Of a stretch of DNA of 38,531 bases, positions 32,956-38,531 are shown piece after piece. This stretch comes from Hassallia byssoidea VB512170. Its GTDB lineage: Bacteria > Cyanobacteriota > Cyanobacteriia > Cyanobacteriales > Nostocaceae. The position numbers were made by a program, and so were the translations under genes. Position 1 is the first letter of the stretch, and every line of letters begins with the position of its first letter. A model generated the notes under the pieces. That model had not been told where the DNA came from, ran no database searches, and saw only the letters and a list, made by a program, of their open reading frames with translations. The stretch spans positions 1-38,531 of the forward strand of contig NZ_JTCM02000061.1 of assembly GCF_000817785.2 (NCBI RefSeq). Direction: 5' to 3'.

Positions 32956-33060
32956 AAGTTGTTAGTGGGCATTGGGCATTGGGCATAGGGCATTGGGCAT
33001 AGGTAATTCCCCCTTGTCCCCCTTGTCCCCCTTGTCTCCTTGTCCCCTTGTCCCCTGCTA
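32956..33060. repeat. GGGCATT heptamers and TTGTCCCCC tandem units
   Basis: GGGCATTGGGCATTGGGCAT-type units (about 32967-33003) are followed by CCCCCTTGTC tandem units (about 33008-33056). The latter are the reverse complement of the GACAAGGGGG units seen at 13310-13360 and 22110-22140. The block separates convergent genes; no coding sequence is seen. Confidence 0.85.
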
Positions 33061-33074
33061 AGAATTCTCCCCTC

Positions 33075-33500
33075 TCATCGTCGCAAATTTAACAATTCTT
33101 GAGGAGAAGCTAAAAGTTTGATTCTAGTAAATTGAATTTGCCGTTCTTGGTTGAGGACAAACAGCCACATAACGTTGACACCGCACCAAGTAGTTTGTGC
33201 TTTGCCACTGACCTGAAATTCGATTTGATTATTATCCAAATTTTGGGAGATTCCCTGCCGAGGTTCGGCTTTAATGCCTTGAGCTTCTTGTTTTAAATAG
33301 GCAGCGATCGCGTTACTCCCCACAATACCAGATTCAAACGGCGGTTGCATCACACCATCCGACGCAAACAAGCTTGCAGTCTCATCAAAGTTTCCTGCGT
33401 TTAAACTTTCAAAATAACGCAGTATCACAGGTTCGCTAATTCCCTCTATCTGAAGTTTCTCAGCTTCCGTAGTCGCAATAGCTGATTTTTCTGAAAGCAT
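33075..33500 (-). CDS. C-terminal-domain homologue of OCP (CTDH), carotenoid-binding NTF2-fold protein
   Basis: This 141-aa stand-alone homologue of the OCP C-terminal domain is a carotenoid carrier that can load HCPs. From residue 22 it aligns with OCP: PVILRYFESLNAGNFDETAS, PPFESGIVG, VSGKAQTTWCGVNVMWLF and the C-terminal IKLLASPQELLNL. OCP carotenoid-contact Tyr201 and Trp288 correspond to Tyr29 and Trp112. Cys106 is close in position to the redox-active Cys103 reported for Anabaena CTDH, which forms an intermolecular disulfide. The N-terminal 20 residues are extra. Its HCP partner is at the far end of the window; no HCP gene is adjacent. Confidence 0.93.
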   Translation of the reverse strand: MLSEKSAIATTEAEKLQIEGISEPVILRYFESLNAGNFDETASLFASDGVMQPPFESGIVGSNAIAAYLKQEAQGIKAEPRQGISQNLDNNQIEFQVSGKAQTTWCGVNVMWLFVLNQERQIQFTRIKLLASPQELLNLRR

Positions 33501-33670
33501 ATGTTAAATACGGTATTGATATAAGTGAATATTTCATCAATTTAAAATTAAAAGCTACATAAAACCTGCTACTAAAGAAGTATTTTCGAGACTGAAAAAA
33601 AGCAGCGTTTCGCGCACCCCTAGCTGAGGTGCTAGGATATTCTAGTCGGCGCTCACTCTTGTTGCTGTAA

Positions 33671-34159
33671 ATGGACAAAGCATTAGATGAAACGCTTTCT
33701 ATCAAGATTGCTCAAAGCGTAAAAAGCAAGGCTAGAACTCCGTTTGACAATGCTTACAAAGCAGCATTAGCGACTGAGGGAGCAACTTACGTGCAAGGCT
33801 TTTTAGTTATTGGTCGTAGGTCTTACAAACCGATTGAACATGCTTGGATTGAATTAAGCGATACTTCCGGCAACGACTGTGTTGTACGCATTATCGATCC
33901 TACCTTACCGCACCTGAATAAAAACGAGCAAGAATTCTGGTACTTTCCAGCACAAAGCTTGAGCGTGAAAAAACTGAAAGCGATAATCGAAGAATCGAAA
34001 GAAGATTATCCAGAAGACGAACCGCTACCAGTTTATGGTGCAGCACCTTATGAATATTATGGTGATGTGATGTTAGGTGGCAAAGACTACTTAGACGCAT
34101 ATCAAGCAGCAGAAGCTAAATCTCAAGAATTCAACCACTCAAACCCCGACCTTAACTAA
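33671..34159 (+). CDS. Uncharacterised protein with EHAW...DPT signature
   Basis: This 162-aa soluble protein has a region GATYVQGFLVIG, then PIEHAWIELSD (residues 54-64) and VRIIDPTLP (72-80). The His in EHAW and Asp in DPTL recall the His-Asp pair of small transglutaminase/papain-like domains common in phages and bacteria. The nucleophile Cys expected about 30 residues earlier is absent (RTPFDNAYKAAL). It therefore may be non-catalytic, or unrelated. The C-terminus is acidic (EDYPEDEPLP). The stop is 4 bp before a 12-unit heptamer array. No operon partner. Confidence 0.75.
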   Translation: MDKALDETLSIKIAQSVKSKARTPFDNAYKAALATEGATYVQGFLVIGRRSYKPIEHAWIELSDTSGNDCVVRIIDPTLPHLNKNEQEFWYFPAQSLSVKKLKAIIEESKEDYPEDEPLPVYGAAPYEYYGDVMLGGKDYLDAYQAAEAKSQEFNHSNPDLN

Positions 34160-34163
34160 TAGG

Positions 34164-34247
34164 TAATGGGTAATGGGTAATGGGTAATGGGTAATGGGTA
34201 ATGGGTAATGGGTAATGGGTAATGGGTAATGGGTAATGGGTAATGGG
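34164..34247. repeat. Perfect 12-copy heptamer array (TAATGGG)
   Basis: Twelve identical tandem TAATGGG units run from 34164 to 34247, immediately after the 33671-34159 gene. The absence of any mismatch suggests recent expansion or continuing slippage. CAACCACTAACCACTAACCA units (about 34294-34320) follow. Confidence 0.95.
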
Positions 34248-34327
34248 TAGGAGGAGTTTTTTACAACTCATAACTCACAACACTTCCACCAACAACCAAC
34301 CACTAACCACTAACCACTAACAAATTT

Positions 34328-34723
34328 TTAATTTGATTTACCATCACTACCAAAATATTCTCGATAGCCACAAATTTTGTCTTCCCGCACATCAAAAGCA
34401 ACAGCTACGCGATTTTTATAAGGTTCTTTGTACATCATTCCCTCATCACGGAACTCAAAAACTACCGTCTTTTCATTGCTGGTAACGCTGTCTAAAGTCA
34501 GAGTTAACCCAGGATTGAAGACTTCAGTAACATGATTGAAAAAAGCTTCAGCTTTTGGTTTACCGACATTTAAACCGTGAAATTTTCCCATCGGAAACCA
34601 AAAGCTAAAGTCTTCAGTAAGCATATCGAGAAACGAGTTCCACTTTCCCGTTGCCAAACCGTGTTGAAAGTGTGTAAACGCTTGATGTGCAACTTTCAAA
34701 GTATTTTCTGATTTTTCTGTCAT
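34328..34723 (-). CDS. SnoaL-like NTF2-fold protein
   Basis: This 131-aa protein has the SnoaL/NTF2 cone fold: helix KVAHQAFTHFQHGLATGKWN, FLDMLTEDFSFWFPMGKFHG, and C-terminal VAVAFDVREDKICGYREYFG. Members include polyketide cyclases, ketosteroid isomerases, hydroxylases and non-enzymatic ligand binders; the role here cannot be fixed. I place the start at ATG 34723 (MTEKSENTLK), with GGTGG about 6 nt upstream. The longer TTG start at 34753 would overlap the upstream gene. It is 16 bp after the MDR oxidoreductase stop, so the two are probably cotranscribed. It is the last gene of the divergent minus-strand arm. Confidence 0.87.
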   Translation of the reverse strand: MTEKSENTLKVAHQAFTHFQHGLATGKWNSFLDMLTEDFSFWFPMGKFHGLNVGKPKAEAFFNHVTEVFNPGLTLTLDSVTSNEKTVVFEFRDEGMMYKEPYKNRVAVAFDVREDKICGYREYFGSDGKSN

Positions 34724-34739
34724 TGTCACCACCGATTGA

Positions 34740-35747
34740 CTAAAATCTGACAACTACTTTGCCGCAATTTTTACCAGTAAGTAGATATTCCACAGCTGTT
34801 GGGATAGATTCTATGCCGTTGAACACAGTTGGGTCAATGGCAACTTTAAGTTTGTCTGTGTAGAACAAGTTTAACAGGCGATCGCGTGCCTCAGGGATAT
34901 ATTCTTTATAATGAGGCATCAAAAAACCTCGCACAGAAGCTGCTTTCCACATCAGTTGATGATAAATCCGAGGTTGTAGCACCTGTTCTATATTTTTCGC
35001 ATATTCGGAAATGTAACCAATAGTAACTAAACGTCCACGAATTGCCAAATTATCAACGCAGCTATCGAAAACTTGTTTACCGACACATTCAAAAATTAAG
35101 TTAATGCCGTTGTTAAATTCTTGTTTGAGGATTTGGTTGAGATTTTCTTTGTGATAGTTGATAATGCGATCGCACCCCAATTTCCTCAGTAAATTTGCCT
35201 TTGCCTCGGTGCTACAAGTACCAATGACATGATTACCTGCTAACTTTGCCAATTGCACCGCAATATGACCGGTTCCTCCTGCTGCTGCTATCACTAAAAC
35301 CACTTCATTACTTTTCATTTCCCCCACTTGTTCCAATGCAACTAAAGCTGATACACCTGTAGGCATCAGAGTTAGCACTTCTGGTGTAGCTTCGCGCACC
35401 TTCACCGCTAAGTTTGCATCGATAACCTGATATTCTCGATAACCACCACCAAGCGCTGTAGTTATGACAGCATCACCTATTTGAAAATCTTTGACATTTT
35501 CACCTATAGCAACAACTTTTCCCACTGCTTCCACACCCAAATCAAAAGGAGGGGTCAAGTTAAAGTAGGGAACTTCACCACGACAAACTAAAGTGTCAAA
35601 TCCACCGTTAATGCCAGCGAATTTGTTTTGAATTAAAAGTTGACTAGCAGCAGGTTTGGGAATAGGCAGTTCGACAATTTCAACCGCAGATTTAAAATCT
35701 AGGGTAAGTTGCTTTGCTATTAATTTTCTGTAGGTTTTTGTGTTCAT
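34740..35747 (-). CDS. Zinc-type MDR oxidoreductase (PTGR3/ZADH2-like)
   Basis: This is a 335-aa medium-chain dehydrogenase/reductase. The N-terminal catalytic domain has INGGFDTLVCRGEVPYFNL and PPFDLGVEAVGKVVAIGENV. The nucleotide-binding Rossmann part is VIAAAGGTGHIAVQLAKLAG (about 155-175), then IINYHKENL. It lacks the Cys-rich structural and catalytic zinc sites of classical alcohol dehydrogenases, so it is probably an NADPH-dependent ene or carbonyl reductase of the zeta-crystallin/prostaglandin-reductase-3 type. ATG 35747 is preferred to TTG 35753. Two HIP1 sites occur inside, consistent with long residence. It sits between the hydroxylase and the SnoaL-like gene on the same strand. Confidence 0.9.
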   Translation of the reverse strand: MNTKTYRKLIAKQLTLDFKSAVEIVELPIPKPAASQLLIQNKFAGINGGFDTLVCRGEVPYFNLTPPFDLGVEAVGKVVAIGENVKDFQIGDAVITTALGGGYREYQVIDANLAVKVREATPEVLTLMPTGVSALVALEQVGEMKSNEVVLVIAAAGGTGHIAVQLAKLAGNHVIGTCSTEAKANLLRKLGCDRIINYHKENLNQILKQEFNNGINLIFECVGKQVFDSCVDNLAIRGRLVTIGYISEYAKNIEQVLQPRIYHQLMWKAASVRGFLMPHYKEYIPEARDRLLNLFYTDKLKVAIDPTVFNGIESIPTAVEYLLTGKNCGKVVVRF

Positions 35748-35812
35748 TTCCAAATCTTAAATTTACCTTACTCCTCAATTATTATTTTTAAAGAAGAACT
35801 TTTGAAAGGTAC

Positions 35813-35845
35813 AGATACCCGATTTATCAAATAAGTCGGATATCT
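35813..35845. repeat. 33-bp palindrome, degenerate copy of 23985-24017
   Basis: AGATACCCGATTTATC and AATAAGTCGGATATCT are imperfect inverted arms of the same total length as the 23985-24017 palindrome, with two G-U type mismatches. It lies between the hydroxylase stop and the MDR start on the minus strand, so it could attenuate or process the transcript. Confidence 0.65.
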
Positions 35846-35866
35846 TGTTTCATTGTGGAGATCATA

Positions 35867-36667
35867 TTAAGCTTCTAAGGCTTTATCCCACTCTAACTGA
35901 TGAGCTAAACCATACTTGATAAAATCTTCTTCTTTAGCTTTATCGCTTTTCCCAAAAACACCTAAGCTGTAAGGATTATCTTGCATACGTTGTGTGACTT
36001 GCTCTTTTTCAAATTGCATCACTTCCTCTCTAGGCTTATCCGGTTTAAAAAAGTCTACAACCAAGACGGTTCTATCATAATTGGTGTAATTATGCGGACA
36101 GTGTGGGTAGCTGTGATCTAAAACCAGGAATTTTCCTTCATGCCAATAAAGCTGCTCGTGGCATATTTTCATAGCCACATCTCCCTCTGGTACAATCAAT
36201 CCTAAATAGCCACGATTCATGTGAGGATTATAGTTCACATGCAGCTTAATATCCAAGCCAGGATGGAATGTACCAAAATAGACATTTCTGATGAGATTAT
36301 CATCGCTAAAGTTAACTTTTTCTATCACCTTAGCTAAATTTGGGAAATATTTCTCTCTTAATGCAAGTGCTTTTTCTGACGCATCATTTGAATCATAATC
36401 AGAATATTCTATTTGATGGACTTGAATATATTCTTCAATAAACAAACCTTGAAATAAAATACCAAAAGCACTGTATTTCGCATTACCCTTGGTTTTAATC
36501 GTTTTACTTTTAGGACCCAGAATATCGTAAGTGAATTTTAACTCTTCATCAGATGCATTTTTCATAAAGCGTGTAAACTCATCTCTAATCACTTGCCAGT
36601 TATCTTGAAAGCTTTTGAGAAAAGTAAATTGCTCTGGGTCTATATGATACTCATTAAAACTTTCCAT
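35867..36667 (-). CDS. Aspartyl/asparaginyl beta-hydroxylase-like Fe(II)/2-oxoglutarate oxygenase
   Basis: This 266-aa protein matches the AspH family. Counting from Met1 at ATG 36694, the iron His152 in KLHVNYNPHMNRGYLGL is followed nine residues later by 2-oxoglutarate-binding Arg161. His198 in DHSYPH is followed ten residues later by Arg208 (YDRTVLVVDF). The spacing equals that of human AspH (His679/Arg688, His725/Arg735), so catalysis is plausible. No carboxylate ligand is expected in this family. The preferred start is ATG 36667, because AGGAG lies 8 nt upstream; subtract 9 from the residue numbers. The substrate is unknown: free amino acid, carrier-bound amino acid or peptide. The gene lacks HIP1 sites. 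Confidence 0.92.
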   Translation of the reverse strand: MESFNEYHIDPEQFTFLKSFQDNWQVIRDEFTRFMKNASDEELKFTYDILGPKSKTIKTKGNAKYSAFGILFQGLFIEEYIQVHQIEYSDYDSNDASEKALALREKYFPNLAKVIEKVNFSDDNLIRNVYFGTFHPGLDIKLHVNYNPHMNRGYLGLIVPEGDVAMKICHEQLYWHEGKFLVLDHSYPHCPHNYTNYDRTVLVVDFFKPDKPREEVMQFEKEQVTQRMQDNPYSLGVFGKSDKAKEEDFIKYGLAHQLEWDKALEA

Positions 36668-36779
36668 TGTCTTTTCTCCTGAAGATGATTTCATAAAAAA
36701 CCGTTACATAATGATGGGATTTGGTCTGCTTCCCAGTACGATGTTGTAATTCCTGACTAAACCAGGATATTCATCCATC

Positions 36780-36890
36780 GGCGTTGCTGAATTCGAGTAT
36801 GAAATTTAAAAATTGACTATTTCAATCTCTTACTCTTTGCGCCTTTGCGCCTTGGCGTGAGGTAAATTCATACTTATAATCAGCAACGCC
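36780..36890. mobile_element. MITE-like element with terminal inverted repeats and 8-bp flanking direct repeats
   Basis: A 111-bp element starts GGCGTTGCTGAATTCGAGTA and ends with the imperfect reverse complement (ATACTTATAATCAGCAACGCC). The first 11 bp are perfectly inverted, then an AGTATGAA block matches after about five mismatched bases. CATCCATC flanks it directly on both sides (36772-36779 and 36891-36898), which is what a target-site duplication looks like. The centre carries TTTGCGCCTTTGCGCC-type sequence, also dispersed in cyanobacteria. There is no coding capacity, so any transposition would need a transposase supplied elsewhere. It lies in the promoter region shared by the hydroxylase and amidohydrolase genes. 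Confidence 0.75.
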
Positions 36891-36942
36891 CATCCATCAC
36901 TAACTATTTGGGTTCTGTACTTATTTTAGTGTGAGGTCTACT

Positions 36943-38412
36943 GTGTCTGAAGCTTCTGTATTGAATCAAATTATCAAAAATGTGCGGGTAGTTCGTCCCC
37001 ATCAGGATGTAATCGAACTGCTTGACTTGGGAATTAAGGATGGAAAATTTGCTCAGATTGCCCCTAATATTAGCCCAGACAAAGGCAAAGAGGTATTTGA
37101 TGCCAAAAACCTGCTAGGCTTTCCTGGGGTCATAGATGCCCATATGCACATTGGTATCTATCAACCTCTCGACAAAGATGCTGTGACTGAAACCAAAGCA
37201 GCAGCAATGGGTGGAGTAACAACTAGCCTGAATTACATCCGTACAGGACAGTATTATCTTAACAAAGGCGGCTCTTATAAAGATTTTTTCCCAGAGGTGT
37301 TGGCTTTATCCGCAGGTAATTTTTTTGTAGATTACAGCTATCACGTTGCACCTATTGCCAGTCAGCATATTGACGAAATACCTTTACTGTTTGAAGAACA
37401 CGGTGTATCTTCGTTTAAAATCTTCATGTTTTATGGCAGCTATGGTTTGCATGGTTTGTCAGACCAACAAAACCTCTTTTTGATGATTAATAAAGAGGAA
37501 AGGTACGACTTTGCCCATTTTGAATTTATCATGCGCGGTCTAACTCGCTTGATGGAAAAACATCCAGAAGCGCGAGATACTATCAGCTTGAGTTTGCACT
37601 GCGAAGTTGCAGAAATTCTTAACGCCTATACTAAAATAGTTGAAAATGATTTCAGCCTGAGCGGACTACACGCTTACAGTGCAGCGCGTCCCCCTCATTC
37701 CGAAGGTTTAGCAATTTGCATTGCTTCGTATTTGGCACATGAGACTAACTGTGCAAATATCAATTTATTACACTTGAGTTCGCGTAAGGCAATGGAAGCA
37801 GCTTTGACTATGCAAACTGCTTTTCCTCATATTAATTTTCGGCGAGAAGTTACTATTGGACATTTGCTGTTAGATGTCGATACCCCCACAGCTACTTGGG
37901 CAAAAGTAAACCCCCCTATCCGTCCTCGTGCTGATGTAGAATACTTATGGCAAGCAGTACTTAACCATCAAGTAGATTGGATAGTTAGTGACCATGCTTG
38001 CTGTTCTGCCGAACAAAAAAGAAGCGCTAAATACCCAAATAATATTTGGTTGGCAAAGTCGGGTTTTGGCGGTACAGAATATTTACTTTCTGGTGTATTT
38101 AGTGAAGGTAGCAAGCGGGGGATGTCCTACAATCACATGGCTAAGTTGCTATCTTGGAATCCATCCCGACGCTTTGGTTTGTTACAAAAAGGTGACATTG
38201 CCATTGGTTATGATGCTGATTTGGTGCTGGTAGATCCAAATGAAACTTTTGTGGTACGTGCCGCTGAGTCAGAGTCACAACAAGGTTATACGCCGTTTGA
38301 AGGAGTAGAGTTAACTGGAAGAGTCAAAACTACCTTTTTGCGGGGAAATCTGATTTACAACAACGGACAAGTTTTGGGTTCGCCTACTGGACGTTATTTA
38401 AAAAGATTTTAG
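36943..38412 (+). CDS. Cyclic amidohydrolase (dihydropyrimidinase/hydantoinase/allantoinase-like)
   Basis: This is a 489-aa binuclear-metal TIM-barrel amidohydrolase that would open a cyclic amide or imide such as a dihydropyrimidine, hydantoin or related ring. Counting from an upstream GTG at 36931, ligands are His71 and His73 (DAHMHIG), carboxylated Lys163 (SFKIFMFYG), His223 (LHCEVAE), His281 (LLHLSSRKA) and Asp354 (VSDHACCS); all six are present. I prefer GTG 36943 as the start, since GAGGT lies 7 nt upstream; subtract 4. The LGVPAV-like active-site loop differs from typical dihydropyrimidinases, so the substrate is open. It is divergent from the AspH-like gene. It contains no HIP1 site. 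Confidence 0.9.
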   Translation: MSEASVLNQIIKNVRVVRPHQDVIELLDLGIKDGKFAQIAPNISPDKGKEVFDAKNLLGFPGVIDAHMHIGIYQPLDKDAVTETKAAAMGGVTTSLNYIRTGQYYLNKGGSYKDFFPEVLALSAGNFFVDYSYHVAPIASQHIDEIPLLFEEHGVSSFKIFMFYGSYGLHGLSDQQNLFLMINKEERYDFAHFEFIMRGLTRLMEKHPEARDTISLSLHCEVAEILNAYTKIVENDFSLSGLHAYSAARPPHSEGLAICIASYLAHETNCANINLLHLSSRKAMEAALTMQTAFPHINFRREVTIGHLLLDVDTPTATWAKVNPPIRPRADVEYLWQAVLNHQVDWIVSDHACCSAEQKRSAKYPNNIWLAKSGFGGTEYLLSGVFSEGSKRGMSYNHMAKLLSWNPSRRFGLLQKGDIAIGYDADLVLVDPNETFVVRAAESESQQGYTPFEGVELTGRVKTTFLRGNLIYNNGQVLGSPTGRYLKRF

Positions 38413-38435
38413 AGCAGGGGAAGTTGGGGAGGTAA

Positions 38436-38531
38436 GACTCAAAAACCATTTCGGCAGACTCAAAAACCATTTCGGCAGACTCAAAAACCATTTCGGCAGA
38501 CTCAAAAACCATTTCGGCAGACTCAAAAACC
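38436..38531. repeat. 21-bp tandem repeat array running off the window
   Basis: There are four complete, identical units of 21 bp (beginning at 38436, 38457, 38478 and 38499; unit starts GACTCAAAAACC and continues ATTTCGGCA) plus 12 bases of a fifth. It begins 23 bp after the amidohydrolase stop. There are no spacers, so it is not a CRISPR array. The full length is unknown. Confidence 0.95.

Noticed and set aside
33460-33705. Minus-strand ORF overlapping the CTDH start
   Set aside because: It overlaps the CTDH and the 33671 gene and has no protein-like features; a shadow frame.
34724-34753. TTG-initiated extension of the SnoaL-like protein
   Set aside because: ATG 34723 has a GGTGG site and leaves a 16-bp gap after the MDR stop; the TTG would add ten unconserved residues.
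38436-38531. CRISPR array
   Set aside because: Units are identical and contiguous without spacers, and no cas gene is near.
1-38531. tRNA or rRNA genes
   Set aside because: No T-arm GGTTCRANNCC context with an acceptor stem, and no rRNA-like stretches, were found on either strand by eye.

Overview
The window is a stretch of a filamentous, probably heterocyst-forming (Nostocales-type) cyanobacterial chromosome. The evidence is genes found only in oxygenic phototrophs (chlI, a Psb35-like protein, a Tab2/Atab2-family protein, two paralogues of the Orange Carotenoid Protein domains), many HIP1 octamers (GCGATCGC), and intergenic spaces full of heptameric short tandem repeats. No rRNA, tRNA, CRISPR array, prophage or intact insertion sequence was recognised. 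Most of the window is ordinary core chromosome, with accessory patches at about 19.0-20.7 kb and 33-38.4 kb.

Layout. 0-4.9 kb: a MacB/LolD-type ABC ATPase whose start lies in a 19-bp inverted repeat, a helical carotenoid protein (HCP), an acidic disordered protein, a HAD phosphatase, queG and a Uma2-family gene. 5.0-10.5 kb: chlI, a small membrane protein, a nucleotidyltransferase, the rplU-rpmA operon with a consensus promoter and foldable leader, a gene remnant, a NUDIX hydrolase and folK. 10.6-16 kb: a class A penicillin-binding protein with an Arg/Ser-rich tail, a Psb35-like protein, a TerB-like protein, and rsmB, which carries two intergenic-type repeats in frame. 16-19 kb: a GAF histidine kinase divergent from an NrrA-type response regulator, followed by a Tab2 gene. 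19-21 kb: an orphan antitoxin with a toxin remnant, a solitary C5-cytosine methyltransferase and a DUF2470 protein. 21.3-28.9 kb: a calcineurin-like phosphatase, an M48 protease, a DUF4330 protein, an alpha/beta hydrolase, two uncharacterised cyanobacterial proteins, ftsE without ftsX, and a WecG/TagA/CpsF glycosyltransferase.

29.2-32.3 kb holds a signalling set: a NarL-type regulator, a receiver-GAF-PP2C phosphatase and an RsbW-like ATPase, which together look like a partner-switching module. 33-34.2 kb holds a carotenoid-binding CTDH (the partner domain of the HCP at the other end of the window) and an unknown protein. 34.3-38.4 kb is the most unusual stretch: a SnoaL-like protein, an MDR oxidoreductase and an Fe/2-oxoglutarate Asp/Asn beta-hydroxylase-like protein, divergent from a metal-dependent cyclic amidohydrolase across a promoter region that carries a MITE-like element with 8-bp flanking direct repeats. 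Catalytic residues appear complete in the hydroxylase and the amidohydrolase. I infer an uncharacterised small-molecule pathway.

Repeats are a second theme. Three copies of a 53-bp two-hairpin palindrome show compensatory base changes. A 33-bp palindrome occurs twice. Heptamer arrays sit at many gene 3' ends. In several places repeat DNA has been drafted into coding sequence (rsmB, the phosphatase tail, the ChlI tail). The window ends inside a 21-bp tandem array.
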